From positions 194,762 to 258,761 of the forward strand of contig JAKZHN010000047.1 of the NCBI GenBank assembly GCA_037179335.1: a stretch of DNA of 64,000 nt, in the 5' to 3' direction. Positions 11,821 through 24,077 of this stretch are shown in pieces. The position numbers and the translations under genes were made by a program. Source of the stretch: Cyclaneusma minus (Eukaryota > Ascomycota > Leotiomycetes > Marthamycetales > Marthamycetaceae). The notes beneath the pieces were generated by a model, which saw only the letters and a list, made by a program, of their open reading frames with translations, searched no databases and had not been told where the DNA came from. Positions within the stretch are counted from its first letter, which is position 1, and the number at the start of each line of letters is the position of its first letter.

Positions 11821-12536
11821 TAAATGGATCTCTGGCTAACGGCCAGCCTTACCAAATCACGTGACGGGGTCAGCTGTCCTCCTACCATATATCAATATCA
11901 AATAAATAGCATGGATATAATCACAAATACGCAGGCATTCTACGATATACACAGACCATTGAGCACGGACCCCCTTATCAGCCAACCAGTACCACCATAT
12001 CCTCCTGCTTTATCCCATTGGTGGGTTTTTTAAAGGCTCCGGGCCCGCTTTACGAGGCTCCTGCATAACTAAGAGGCAACCAGAGGCTGCTGCCTAAACC
12101 TGCTTTCTGATACTTGGGCGGGGAAGCGACCACCCACACCTCGCTTGCTCTCCCGACTTCTCCCTGAGACAATGACATCCTCCCCAGCTTCCTCAGCATC
12201 ACTCACATCTTCATCCTCAGCATCAGTCTCAGCATCATCGTCGGTATCTCTATCACCGGTTCTTTCGTTGGACGTCGTTGAGAATCTCCTCGACTTCTTA
12301 CTTGTCTGCCACTCTCCCATTGAAAATTGAAATCCCACCATCCCAAGAAAACCGCAGCCAGAACGAAAATCCTGTACCCATTCACTTCTTCTTTGATTGG
12401 CTCCGCAAACCCACTCCCTCATACACCGAAAGGCGCGCAGCGATCTCTCATCAGACGTTGCGATGGTCTGCGTGCCGTTCCATACGCCCTCCTACGTGAT
12501 ACACAAGGCTCTCCAGTTTTTCTCGAGCCAAGAAGA
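11821..12536. other. Upstream region of the HET-domain gene
   Basis: Normal composition begins immediately at the end of the AT block. No gene is recognised. A serine-coding TCATCCTCAGCATCAG-type low-complexity stretch at 12195-12245 has no credible frame. The TATA-like words near 11890 are too far upstream to assign. Confidence 0.5.
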
Positions 12537-14986
12537 ATGGAGTCAACCGGCCGTCCGACATTGCCTGCTGATACCGCTAGACAACAGGCGCAGGGCGATC
12601 CTCATGCTGTCCAGCTCCAGGATTCTGATGTCCAGCTCCAAAGCCATCCTGCCACTATGGGCTCAACTGCCATGACGACGGGTATCACCGCTTCAAGTAT
12701 CGTGAGCCAGGACGATCCGACCATGGAAGAGTCTCCTCTCTGTGATCAATGCAAGAAGATCTTGTTCGGGCCCTCATTTCGCGATCCCGTCTCGCTCCCT
12801 TCCCAAGGCTCGTTACCAGGCCAGAATTCATCTTCCCAGGTAGCTTTGCCATCATCTGGTGAAAGGCAGCGACGCTGGCGAAAACGCAGAGAAGATGACT
12901 GGCTTGTCCCAGATGGGCTGAATCTAAGCGACGCGTGTGATTTGTGTGCCATCATGAGAGCTTCAATGTCTTCTGAGATCCTGGAAACTGTATGCCCACG
13001 TGGTCGCACCTCTAACCAAAGTGAGCGCAAACCAACTTCGACCGTGGAATTCCGCAATCCTGAAGAGACTGTCCATATCTTCCAAAGTCTTATTTTGCGC
13101 ATTCCACAGAAACCATCCCCTACGATTACGATACTATTCAAGAGGGGCAGTCTCTCGTGGTCAATTAACTTTGAATGGAATTCCAAAAGTAGAACCATGG
13201 ATCTCACCATCTGAAAAGCATTGCTAATACTTTTATTAGAGTTACTGGAGGTTCACAATCCATATGAGAGTCTTCATCCGCCAGAGCCATCGACTGATTC
13301 TGAAACAAGTTGGGCCATTGCTACAGCATGGTTCACCGATTGCAAAGAAAATCACCAATGTGCTTCGCTCGGAAAGAAAATGACCCAAACCTCGCTTCCC
13401 ACCCGCCTCGTATACGTTGGCTCATTAGATAGGCCAGCTATCAGATTGTGTCTGTCAGAGAAGCTACCCCTTACTACTCAGTATTGCACTCTCAGTCATT
13501 GTTGGGGCAAAGTCAGAATACTCTGTCTTGAAAACGCGGTTCTCAAACAATTTCAAGTCTCGATTCCTAATAATAAGCTATCCCAAACCTTTCAAAATGC
13601 GATATACGCCGCCCGTCGCCTTGGATTCCGATATATTTGGATTGATTCGCTGTGTATTATCCAAGACAACGACAAGGATTGGCAAAAGGAAGCCGCTACA
13701 ATGAAAAACGTATACTCTGGATCTTCGCTGAATTTAGCTGCTGCTGATTCTAAGGACGGCAATGGGGGCCTCTTCCGCATGCGAAACCTCGATATTTTCA
13801 GGTCATGTAAAGTTGCAGTTGTCGTGGATGAAAAGAAGCAGCTCTACAGTTCCTTTGTGCGCAGTTCCTGGAACACAGATGTAGAGCAATCTCTACTCGC
13901 GAAACGCGCTTGGGTTCTACAAGAGCGTGTGTTGGCACCTCGCACTCTGTATTTCGGCGGCAAACAGTTGTACTGGGAATGTAACAGACTATCCGCCGGT
14001 GAGAGCTTCAGTCAAGGACAAATGGAGAATGCTATGGTACCGGTGCTGAACGGTATGGGTGAGCTTGGATTCCAGCTTACCAGCCTCACTCGACAATCCT
14101 GGAACAGTGTGGTTGAATATTATTCGAAAACAAGTGTGACGAAAGAAGCAGGTATATGTGTTTACATATCACAGGTTCGCGGTAGATGCTGACGGTTCTA
14201 GACAAGCTTGTTGCACTATCTGGTTTGAGTCGTCTCTTCCACGAGCATTTGAGTCGTTCCAGCTCTTGTGTATTCGCGGCCGGTGCATGGCACTCAGGAG
14301 ATCAATACGAACAAGATACAGATCGGTTTCCCGGTTTTGCTTATCAACTTCTCTGGCGAATTGATGACCGGCAAGTTGCTCCCCCAGACAACCGCCGCCG
14401 ACCAAAACAATATCGAGCTCCTTCGTGGTCCTGGGCATCTATAGATGCGCCAGTTCGATTCATGGGAATCGGAGATACAAGACCTAAATCAGCTCGCATG
14501 CTTGAGCCAAAGATTGATCTTTTGACGGCGGATCCTTTCGGTCAAATCAAGGCCGCGGCACTGCCAATAATGACGGGACCTCTGTTACGTGGCGAGAGCC
14601 TTGTTCAATTCTATCCTGAACGAAGGAGTGATCTGCGTATCTTTTTTGATGCTATCGACTCTACGACGGCCGGGGCTGTTCAGTGGGAAGACTACGATGG
14701 TTATCCCAAGACCGGGAAACGAGTATACACGAAACCCCTTTTGTTGCTGTTTATAGTAGATAAAAGGGGACTGATACTTCAGCCAACGACGAAACAAGGG
14801 ACTTACTCTCGACTTGGCGCATTCAGTTGGTGGTCTGTCAAGGAAGAGACTCCTAGGGCTGAAACACTTCGCAAGATCATAGAAGAGGGTTATGTAGGAA
14901 AGGGTTCATGCTTTATTGAAGACGAAGGGTTTTACGAGTCTCTGACCGGTGATGATGAACATCCCTACAAGATCACTCTCATTTGA
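12537..14986 (+). CDS. HET-domain (heterokaryon incompatibility) protein
   Basis: Three exons: 12537-13188, 13240-14151 and 14202-14986. Introns of 51 and 50 nt are both phase 1 and have GCTAAT and GCTGAC branch sites. The product is 782 residues, in the usual range for the family. A Cys-pair segment (LCDQCKK, then DACDLC) lies in the N-terminal third. The three HET blocks are intact: YCTLSHCWG (about residue 299), RYIWIDSLCIIQD (about 349-361) and KRAWVLQERVLAPRTLYFG (about 440). The third exon continues with the DKLVALSGLSRLF and AGAW motifs that normally follow. I chose the ATG at 12537; an in-frame ATG at 12327 exists, but the 70 residues between look non-coding. HET proteins trigger programmed cell death on non-self recognition in filamentous ascomycetes. 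The partner is unknown here. Confidence 0.92.
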
Positions 14987-16479
14987 TTGAGGTACCGGGG
15001 AATATGCATGTATTTTTACTATACGTCCGCCGCTTATTCTTGGGAAGCAAAATACACATGCCCAAGTTCGATTGGGTGGAAACTGATTCCCTCACACAGC
15101 CACGAAAGTAAACGAGTCTTTCTGCGCCTGATTATACTCATCATTCGTGTTCCCATAACAAGTAAAGACAAAAAATGCCCCTACCCAGCATCAAGACCAA
15201 AGCAGTCTCTTGCGGCGTTGCCGGCGTGCCGCAATATACCTACAAAGTTTTCCCTAACCCTCGCCTATCGATCCCCACTAATCCATCACTTCACCGACCC
15301 AACAAGCTTCTCTAAAACTTGGAGATGCCAGTATCCTCACGAACGGACGCAACCTCTTGGTTCATGTTGGGACAGCTGGGACGGCCATGGGCACGTGCCG
15401 GCAGCACAGCGCTTAGCGGAGAGCTAGCTGGTTCGGACGGGCACCAGACCCTTAAGGTCTGGCGCGCCCTTCCCCAGGCCCTTCCTTCTCTAGACGAATA
15501 CATGTAGTGGTTTTATATGGGACGAGTCACCTGACAGCGTGGGTGGCCCGGAGGGTAAACGGCCCGACGCAAGGGAGCTTGCAGAAGGGCAAACAAAGGA
15601 AATTAAGCTCAAGAGAGCGCCAATTCCTCCTCTCTTCTCCTCTCCTTTATCTATATTAATTCAGAGCTGTCAGGTGTCTCGAATTTCACCCACCCACCGT
15701 CCCTGTACATAGTTATCGAGCTTTGTACGTAGCTAGTGGCCGATTCAAGCTTTGGGAGCTCTTTTCTAACTCTTCTCGCTACCAGGGAAGGAAAAAGGAG
15801 GCTTCTGGCTTGAGAAAGAGCTCCCAGGAGATCTTCAAGAGCTCTCAGAGCTTCAAGAAGATCTTCCAAGAGCTCCCAAAAGCTTCAATTCAAGGCTGCT
15901 CCCGCCAAACACCGCTTGGTTTCATCTCTCCTTTGCACGTGACGAGCAGGTTAACATAAAAGACCAGTGAATGACACCCTTCTACGCGTAGAACCCCCGT
16001 ACCATTGTACGGACCGACACTGATCAGTTGTCCCTCCCTCAAGGACAACAGATTGGCAAGATCCAATTCAAAAAGAGACACCTTGGCCTGCGCAGTTTGA
16101 TCTGCCACCAAGCTCTGTGCTAAGGGCCTTCAGAGGCTTTGTTGCCAACTCAGCAGTAACTAGCGCAGTTTGTTCTGCCTTTGCTGACTGAGAATCTGAC
16201 CGTCAAGGAAGGACCTAGTGACCTCAGAGCTTTGGTGCCCCAGTTCAAGCCATTCTGGTTTGAAGCTGGAACTGAGTGGTCTCCACTAACCTTCTGCGTC
16301 AACCACGCAAACAATCAACCACCCGCCACCCCAACTCCTCTGCCCTCCTCCTCTGACACCCTCCTAGGTACTGTCCAGTTTGGGCCTTAAACTGAAACTC
16401 ACAGTGTAGTTTGAAGCTCTTCAACTCGGATCAGCAAATGTGCCCAATGCTAGAAGTCGGACACTAACAATTCCTTTCA

Positions 16480-16890
16480 TGGCTGACAATAGTCAACGGT
16501 TTGTGAGAAACGGCAGTTTGAAACTGCACTTTAGCAGTTTGGCCTTCCAACTGGACTGGCAGTTTCGTTTTCAGGATTCAACTGGACTGGAAAACTAGCA
16601 GCATGGAGAAAATCAATCCCCACTGCCACCAGTCCGGACTAGACGGCCAGTTTGGACTATGAACCAATCTGGATTGGCAGTTTCAGTTTTGTTGAAGGTC
16701 TGAAATATAGGAATCGATGTAGATTCGAAGTGTAGCTAGCTGTTAGCTACGAATAAAGACCCAAATTACAAAAGGCTAGCTCGAAGAGCCTAGCCTCAAA
16801 GACATCTAGAAGTTGCTAGACCGAACCACCAGGGACTAGTGGTGCGCACAGCTCAACAAGTTTGAACCTCAAACTAGACTTTTCGGACTG
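16480..16890. repeat. CAGTTTG-rich dispersed element, copy 1
   Basis: Repeated words CAGTTTGGA, AACTGGACTGGCAGTTT and GTCCGGACTAG, several of them self-complementary, follow an ACGGTTTGTGAGAAACGG-like start. The element ends with TGTTGACAACCC. Copy 2 at about 25255-25715 shares the start (ACGGTTTGTAAAAAG), the internal words and the end (TGTTGTCAGCCC). The layout suggests a non-autonomous DNA transposon, but matching terminal inverted repeats could not be drawn. Confidence 0.4.
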
Positions 16891-17690
16891 TTGACAACCC
16901 TGAATTAAGAATTTCCTCTTCTTTCTCTATTGGATAAGCTAAAGAAAGCCGCGTGGGAAGGAAGTGGCATTTCATCGGCGCCTTAGCTTACGCTCATTCT
17001 GAAACCCCCATGTCTTTTTCCAAAAGTCAAAACTACCTAGAGTCAAGCTCGATATTCTACACTACCAGGACGATAGCTAAGGGATGCTTGTGCGCCCTGA
17101 TGAGCATAAACCATCCCTAGGATGAGGGTCAGTGTCACGCAGACTTTACTTGTCTAAATCTTTATACTGCATCTCACAAGAAGAGGCATCATTTGAGTAT
17201 CTAACGACTTGACTGAGTGAACATTCAGACTGATAGCTACGATATGCAGCCTCCAATCCCTAAATTTCCTCCCGTCCAGACTGCCAGCTGTGCCTAGTCC
17301 GCATAGAAGATACCAAACCCTGACCATGCCTACCATTGTTATATACGGACGCCTCTGAAGCGAATATCTGCTCGAAAGCATTGCCAAATAAACCTTACCG
17401 TTGCCCTGTGACTTATATTATTCTCATGCAGAAAAAACTATGAATTGCAAACTACGGCAACATTTATAAACAGTGCCTTCGACCCAACATTTGCTTCAAA
17501 AGCATGCACATGTAACAATCGAAGAGGGTGAGGTTGCTAGCAAAAGGTACATATGCCGAGCCAGAAACATCGTCGCGAACCCTTTGATTTATCTCCTGCA
17601 AACCTCCGTCCCGTATAAGCTGCCACCTGTGCTCGATAACCCGTCCCGAACCATCAGATATACTTTGTTCGAAGCCGACTTCCCGACTCA

Positions 17691-17740
17691 ATGTGCAGAT
17701 CTCTGCTTATGCGGTTTCTTATGGGCAGTCATCTACTTTT
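17691..17740 (+). repeat. CATATGGGCAG hairpin repeat, copy D
   Basis: GCAGATCTCTGCTTATG, loop, CTTATGGGCAG, then TCATCTA. The left arm carries TT where copy A has CC, a C-to-T change that weakens the hairpin. This is the only copy outside the first island. Confidence 0.5.
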
Positions 17741-18075
17741 CAGGAGCCCTTGATGGAAGTGCTTGATTGTTCTGCGCGCAATTTCGAAGCAGAAGATAGC
17801 TACTTCACCACGAGCGGAGGTGATGAATATATCGAGTGGAAACTTGGAAGTCTGATAGATGAATGACGATGAGAAAGCTCGGGCGTTGACTACCACTAGT
17901 AGTACCACCCACTTAGTATCCACGACCAACACATCAAAGCACCTCGAGAGGAAACTTGGGAGTCTGCAACAGACTTCTACGTCTCAAGCCTTCGAGCAAA
18001 ACGCTTCCCATGGAAATTTCACTCGAGAGAAGCCATCCCATCATCCATAACCCTACATGGAGTTCCGAGAATTCC

Positions 18076-18532
18076 GAGGTCAGGACAGCAAGCTGATCGA
18101 GAATCGAAGCAATTGATAAGTCATTTGAGGAAGCATTGAGCAGAATAGGAAGACATTGACGCGGAAAGTAATAGGCATTTCTTTTAAGAATCGTTTTCGG
18201 AAACCATGGACTCCGATATGAGATGATGAGTACCGAAAGGTTGAAGTGTGACAGAAGGTGAGATGAGTTACTCTAACAGATTTGTATTTCGTGGAAGCCC
18301 AAGGTCTGTCTTGACACGAAGCTGTCCGAGAATCGAGAAGTAGTAGAAGCAGAGAGCAGAGTGGAAAAGCATTAATATGAGAACAAAAAAAGATCTCTTT
18401 CAAAGAGTCGGTCTCGGAGCTCATGGATGATTCTTCCAGAATCCAGACTCCAAGATGAGTTGACAAGTATGGAAAGGTTGAATTGTGGTAGAAAGGTGAG
18501 ATGATTTACTCTACCAAATTCGGAATTCGGAT
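18076..18532. repeat. Diverged tandem duplication, unit about 235 bp
   Basis: AGCTGATCGAGAATCGA...GAAAGGTTGAAGTGTG...GGTGAGATGAGTTACTCTA in 18076-18298 is matched in order by AGCTGTCCGAGAATCGA...GAAAGGTTGAATTGTG...GGTGAGATGATTTACTCTA in 18310-18532. There is no conserved reading frame. Confidence 0.5.
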
Positions 18533-19926
18533 CTCCGGGGATACTGGAGTATTGACATTGAGCAGATTCCCTTTATGCTTTCTCATTTACAATTCGAGAA
18601 ATTGAGCCAGTCCGATATATCGATGAGGCTTGGAAGCTTGATTATCTCGCCGCGTGTCAATGTTGCACTCCTCATCGGAGATCTCGGGCAATTCACCTTG
18701 TCGAATCTCGGGAAGTCACCTCGTCGATCGGTGGATGATCGGTAATGGCTCGCGGCACGGATCTGTCGACCTTTTCAAATAGGGTTTGCATGAACACGTT
18801 GCATTGGATGAAAGGGGCCTCCTTTTCCTTCTGGTCTCGAAGGTTCCTTTTGCATGCAGAGACAACGGCTTTTCTTTTCATGTGTCCGCTGCAGAGCGTC
18901 GTACATTGCAGCTGCATGGGCCGAGGCACGTTTTTGTATTCGAATCATCGTCTTCTTGGCAGAGTTTACTTCGCATCCTTCTCGTTGTTCAGCTGAGGTG
19001 AGATAAGCCGACTCTTGCAGCAGTTTCGTTCGCATACTACTCGAAGCGGATGGATTAAAATCGAGATGGTGTCGTCAAAGTCGGAAACCTCTCGATGGGA
19101 TCAGGCTGATGATGATGATCACACCCATCCCTGTCGCTCATCCCTGACAATGACGATCGTTCCTGGTCCGCTTAACCGGGATGAAGAGAGCAAAATTGGG
19201 AAGCATCCCCGTCCAGATGCTCCAATTTATTATTAGAGATTTATTAGCGCGACCAAATATCGATACATGTACATCTGGTATCCACAAGCACAGCTCCCCT
19301 TTTAGGCGACTTCTCATTTTTGCATCTTATCGCCGCCCATCAATCTGCATTCTGCATGTCGCCAAACTCGACCAAGTTTGCCGAATCAAGGGACCACCAG
19401 CCAATTGACATTCTGACAGGTGGCACACGAAACTTCCATTTAGCCTTTGTTGAGTCGGGTCGATGGCACTCACCGTCGATTTAACCTTTCGCCTCTATCG
19501 CCGCTGTGAGAAAGAGCGACGAGAGCTCTCGACAAGAAACGTCGATACAGATAAGGAACACAGCTCGAGGTCACCCACTTATAACCCTCTTGTCCACCCC
19601 GACTCTCCCCATCAGGCAATCTTCGACTCTCCCCCCACCCCCCTGCCAGTGCAACACTGCAGCATCGTCATCTTCCCAGCAAAAGCTCCGGATCTGCCAG
19701 CGGGACCGACGCACCGCAACACCGCAGCGCGCCACCTCATGTCCCAGCGCTGTTGAGCTGTACGACTGGAGTGCAAGATCCCGCGAAGCCTCTCATCTCA
19801 CCACACGACACATCATTGGCCGATCGCGCAAACTTGGCTTGCCTGCTGCCATAATCACATTACTTGCTTTTCATTAAGCACCGCTGCTCGCTATCTTGCG
19901 CTGATTTCCTTTTTTCCCCCGCTGCC

Positions 19927-22598
19927 ATGTCCTTCTCGCTGGACCCGGGTGATATTGTTGCGCAACAGCTCAACCAGGTCGGTGCTGCCTTCTTTTCTTA
20001 AGAGACTTGTCTCGTCGTGTCTTGCCATTCTTCGAAGCGATTCTGAGTGCGAGTCTTCTTGTCGTATTCTTCCGAGTCCGACCACGACGAGGACTGTTTG
20101 ATCCGAGTATTCGAGAGTCATCCTCGATCCTCGTTTTGGAAGTCCTCTTGATCCTCATCGAGGTCCTCTTTGATCTTCATCCTCAAGAGTCCTCCTTAAT
20201 CCTCACTCAATCCTCACTCTTCTCTCGTATACCTTCACCACCTACATCCCCCTCCATCAGAATCACCCCACTGATTCTCTCCCCAAGGCCGTCATGAAAG
20301 GCGACACCCCCAAAGACCGCGCCAAAATGCGCCGCCTCATCGCCTTCCTGCACTACCTCGCCCCCGCCTGCTTCCTCTACTGGCTCACCACCATCGCCCT
20401 CTACGGCCTCCGCGGCACCCGCTTCCGCATCCCGCTCATCATCGAAGGCTGGGTCCTCGCCGAAGTGCTCTTCTACACGCTCGTCTACCTCCCCAACCGC
20501 ATCTACCTGCAGCGCGCCGCCGTGCCTCCCCCACACCCCGACCGAGCCGGCCGACGTGAACTCTTTGAGCTGTGCAACGAGTATATTCCAGACCCCGAGG
20601 CGTATTTGCAGAAATGGTTTCTGGGTGCGCCGAGCGAGGAGATCAAGAGAGAGAATATGAAGGACTTCTTCATGTGGGCTTTTTGGGCGAGGGGCGGGCC
20701 GCCGGGCGATGATGACGAGGAGTTGGAGGAGTATGTAAGGGATTCGGAGGCTGTGTTGGGCAGGCCTATTGCGCCGGGACGGGGGAAGGCGGTTTGTTTG
20801 CGCCTGACGCTGGATAAGGTCGATATGCTGCATCGCAGCTTGGTGTGGTATCTGGTGAGTTGATTCCGTCTTTTTGTCATTCTCGAAAAGTCTCGAAAAG
20901 TAACAAATCGAGCGCAGCGAGGCTCGGGGGTCTGGGGGCTGGCCCCCAGGAAACGTGCTACTAGCAGTTCACCATGTCCTCCAGAAAGTATGACCTTTTC
21001 CGCAAGGAAGTACAAGGTTGCAAAAATGGTGGACTGCTAATGGTGGACTGTTATTGGCAGACTTCCAGGGGGCCAGCCCCCGGACCCCCGTTCCTCGCTG
21101 CGCTCGATGTCAATGTTGGCAAATCTCAATGTTGGCAAATCTCAATGTTGGCAAATCTCACGTTGGCAAATACCAATGCTGGCAAATACCAATGTTGGGG
21201 AAAACCAATGCTAGAAACTTTCACTTCTGGAAGCGGCGCATCTCTGAATATCAATGCTAACCAATCTCCCCACCACAGCTCGTCGCCTTCGTCGACCACC
21301 AAGCCTGGAAGCGCATGAAGAAGTTCAACTTCGAATTCCACCGCACCGCCCTGTCCCGCTTCTTCACCCTCTTCCCCTTCCGCCCGCAAACCCTCTGGCC
21401 CGGCACCAAGAAATCCCCCGTCAAGTACACCACCTACTGGCACCACGCCCACACCTCCAAGACGCAACTCCCCGTGCTCTTCATCCACGGCATCGGCATC
21501 GGCATTTATCCTTATGCGAAAATGATGAAGGAAATCAACGATGGCCGCGCGCCCGATGATCAGATTGGCGTTATTGGCGTGGAGCTGATGCCGGTGTCGT
21601 TTCGGATTACGCATACGACGCTGAGCAAGGAGATTATTGCTGATGAGATTTTGACGATCTTGAAGCACCATGGCTGGGAGAAGTGCGTCTTAGCTTGCCA
21701 CTCCTACGGCAGCGTCGTGACTTCACACTTGTTAAAGTCGCCAAACGTAGCACCGCGCATTGCATCCGTGTGTCTCATCGACCCAGTGACTATCTGTCTG
21801 CACCTGCCAGACGTAGCCTACAACTTCACGCGCCGCAAGCCGACGAAGGCGAATGAGCTGCAGCTGTGGTATTTCGCGTCGATGGACATGAGCGTCTCGC
21901 ATGCGCTGTCGCGGCATCTGTTCTGGACGCAGGCGATTCTGTGGAAACGCGATATGCGGGGCAGGAATGTGACGGTGTGTATTGGGGGCCGGGATCTGAT
22001 TGTCAATACGGAGAATGTGGGGCAGTATTTGGCGTTGGCGAGGAGCGAGTATCAGGAGCCTGATGTGCCGATGGATCAGGGGAGTGAGAGCGAGGGGGTG
22101 TTGAGCCAGAGTGCGAGCACGGTGTTTGTGGAGCATGGTGATGCGGTATCGAATGGTGGAAGTAGGGAGGGCAGTTTGACGCCTACGACTACGGGGAGCT
22201 CGAGTAGTGATGAGAAGGTGGCGATGAAGACTGGCTTATTGACGCCGCGAACGCGATCAGCGAAGGAGGAGGAGAGGCAAAGATTGAGGGCGAATGAGAA
22301 GTATTATGCGGAGCGAAGAGAGTTTTTTAGGAGGAGCAGGGTGGTTAATAGCTGGAAGGAGAGGGAGTGGACGGGTAGGGGGATCGAGACGGTGTGGTTT
22401 GAGGAGCTGGATCATGCGCAGGTGTTGGAGAGGAGGGGGACGAGGGAGAGGGTTGTGGAGGTTATTAGGCGCTATTGTGATGCTGATGGGAAGGTTGAGA
22501 GTGGGAAGGGGGGTGGGTGGTTGGGGCAGTTGGCGGAGAGGAATCTGGGGGAGATGAAAGAGGGGCAGGGAAAGGGGGAGAAGGAGTTGAAGGCTTGA
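19927..22598 (+). CDS. Alpha/beta-hydrolase-fold protein with N-terminal membrane segment
   Basis: Predicted exons are 19927-19977, 20288-20854 and 21279-22598; both introns are phase 0 (310 and 424 nt). The product is about 645 residues. A hydrophobic segment (FLHYLAPACFLYWLTTIALYG, about residues 33-53) suggests an ER or other membrane anchor. The catalytic domain follows: LFIHGIG oxyanion-loop motif (about 274), nucleophile Ser348 in ACHSYGS, acid Asp445 in GGRDLIVN and His585 in ELDHAQ. The triad is complete, so hydrolase activity is likely; the substrate is unknown. A Ser/Thr-rich and charged insertion lies between the Asp and the His. The last two exons are secure: the frame runs open, with splice sites GTGAGT and CACAG and a GCTAAC branch site. 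The first exon rests on phase agreement, a CTGAT branch site and a good GCTGCCATG context. The second intron is unusual (see findings). Confidence 0.82.
20909..20950 (-). repeat. GC-rich palindromic dispersed element, copy 3 (inverted), inside intron
   Basis: Read on the minus strand it gives CCTGGGGGCCAGCCCCCAG, then ACCCCCGAGCCTCGCTGCGCTCG: the same two-part layout as the copy at 1933. It lies 54 bp into the second intron of the hydrolase gene. Confidence 0.75.
21065..21106 (+). repeat. GC-rich palindromic dispersed element, copy 4, inside intron
   Basis: CCAGGGGGCCAGCCCCCGG is followed by ACCCCCGTTCCTCGCTGCGCTCG. It faces copy 3 across 114 bp in the same intron, so the pair forms a 42-bp inverted repeat that could fold the intron into a stem. 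Confidence 0.75.
21112..21214 (+). repeat. Intronic minisatellite, about seven 16-bp units
   Basis: Units of AATGTTGGCAAATCTC degrade to CAATGCTGGCAAATAC and then to shorter forms towards the 3' end. The array starts directly after palindromic copy 4 and ends about 40 bp before the GCTAAC branch site, so it does not disturb the acceptor. Confidence 0.8.
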
Positions 22599-23839
22599 GG
22601 TGTTGAGGTCTGCGAGGGGGGGCTGGTGATGGATGGAGAGGTGGAAATTAATGACTAGGCTGGAATTGTGGGTGTCATTGGTGGTGCTGGGCGGAAGATC
22701 GTAGATTGCGTTTTTGTGGGAGGTATACCTAAGGAGGGGGATGGTGAAGGAATGGTGGGAGGCTTCTATATCGTCCAGCGCTGCTTGCTCTTCTTTTCCA
22801 TTCTTCTGAAAGGCACGTTGCATATTAGGTAGGGGCGGAGGAGTGGCCTGGGGCTGGCTGGATGGGTATTGGTTTGAGTAGGGTGGTGCTAATGGCTTAC
22901 GGGGCAGGGCTTATGGGGGTAGTGATAAGAGGTATGTGTAGAGTGTAGAGTGTAGAAAGAAAAGAATGCATGGCTTTGACGTAAATGAAAGTATATGCAT
23001 GATTGTTTAAGTGTTTGGGGGTGCTGGTGACTGGTGACTCATGGACTCCAAAAGCGCGGCAAGGCGCACCCTGTATTTTTGCCTGTGGATGTATGGGTTT
23101 TCTCGTCGATTCTCCGGCCTTGGTTTGATGATTTGGTTCCAGCCCCCAATTGTGTTCACGATCGTCGTTCTGAACTTGGAGGGTGAGGGTGAGGGTGAGG
23201 GTGGGGCAGGGGAGGGGAGGAGAGGGTGAGGAATACGAGTAATACGAGCGAACATCATCACTGCACGACGTCTCATCATCACAACGAGGACTAAGCATTA
23301 CGAAAAAATGTAGACGTGATTGATCGAGAAGGATGGAATGACGATGACATATAGATTGAGCTTTCTTCGGCTACAGTGCCGAGTTTGACAAGATCTTGCG
23401 CAATAAATGCGCTGGTGCTTGCTCGTATTTGTCGTATTCAGCCATGTGTTGGAGCGAGAGCAACACACTTCCTTTGTGTGAATCATTCCGCGGGCCGATT
23501 TCAAGACCTTGTTGTTGTATATGGAGAGTAAAAGGTCGGTCTGGTTTCTCCAAACTGTCGAGTTCTTTTGTGCATATGGCGACTGTACGTACACATTTTC
23601 GTTTATTTCCAACTGAAGCCTTTCTAGCATGGCGTGCTTGGGTACATGTCTCGAGACAGTTTTGACATTTTTATATGATTTATAATTGGTTCAAATGTTG
23701 GCGATCCTAGCGAGAGGTTGAACGATTGGATAATGGGTTGTGGATTGTGCAGATTGGGTGCGGTGGGCCTTTGGTGGACGAGCCTGGAGCAGGTTTCCTC
23801 AGCCCTCGGGCGAGGGCATTCCAGCATCGGGTTTCTGAC
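22599..23839. other. Intergenic, no gene recognised
   Basis: 3' flank of the hydrolase gene. It contains a GGGTGA tandem run at 23180-23205 and otherwise nothing recognisable. Sequence from about 23740 may be a poorly conserved extension of the LSU rRNA fragment that follows. Confidence 0.5.
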
Positions 23840-23981
23840 GCCTTATGGCAGCCTTCAGACACCCAGCACACAATTAACAACCAACTTCGAACTGGCACGG
23901 ACATTGACCAGGGAAATCTGACAAAGTGCCTAATTAAAACATGGCACATAGCATTGCGATGGCCAGAAAGTGGTGTTGACG

Positions 23982-24015
<34 letters not shown>

Positions 24016-24031
24016 AGCGATGGAATTCGAC

Positions 24032-24077
<46 letters not shown>

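Larger units (their letters stand above)
14987..19926. other. Gene-free stretch with decayed repeats
   Basis: No gene is recognised. The stretch contains a 7-bp-arm hairpin (CCAGACC-CTTAA-GGTCTGG, 15444-15462) and a run of interleaved AGAGCTCCC/AGATCTTC words (15818-15885). It also holds an element with many CAGTTTGRAACTG-like words (about 16480-16890) related to one near 25260-25715, hairpin repeat copy D, and a diverged tandem duplication of about 235 bp (18076-18298 and 18310-18532). The last 400 bases are probably the promoter of the hydrolase gene. Confidence 0.5.

Noticed and set aside
20207..20833. Minus-strand 208-codon frame over the hydrolase gene
   Set aside because: Shadow of GC-rich coding sequence on the other strand.
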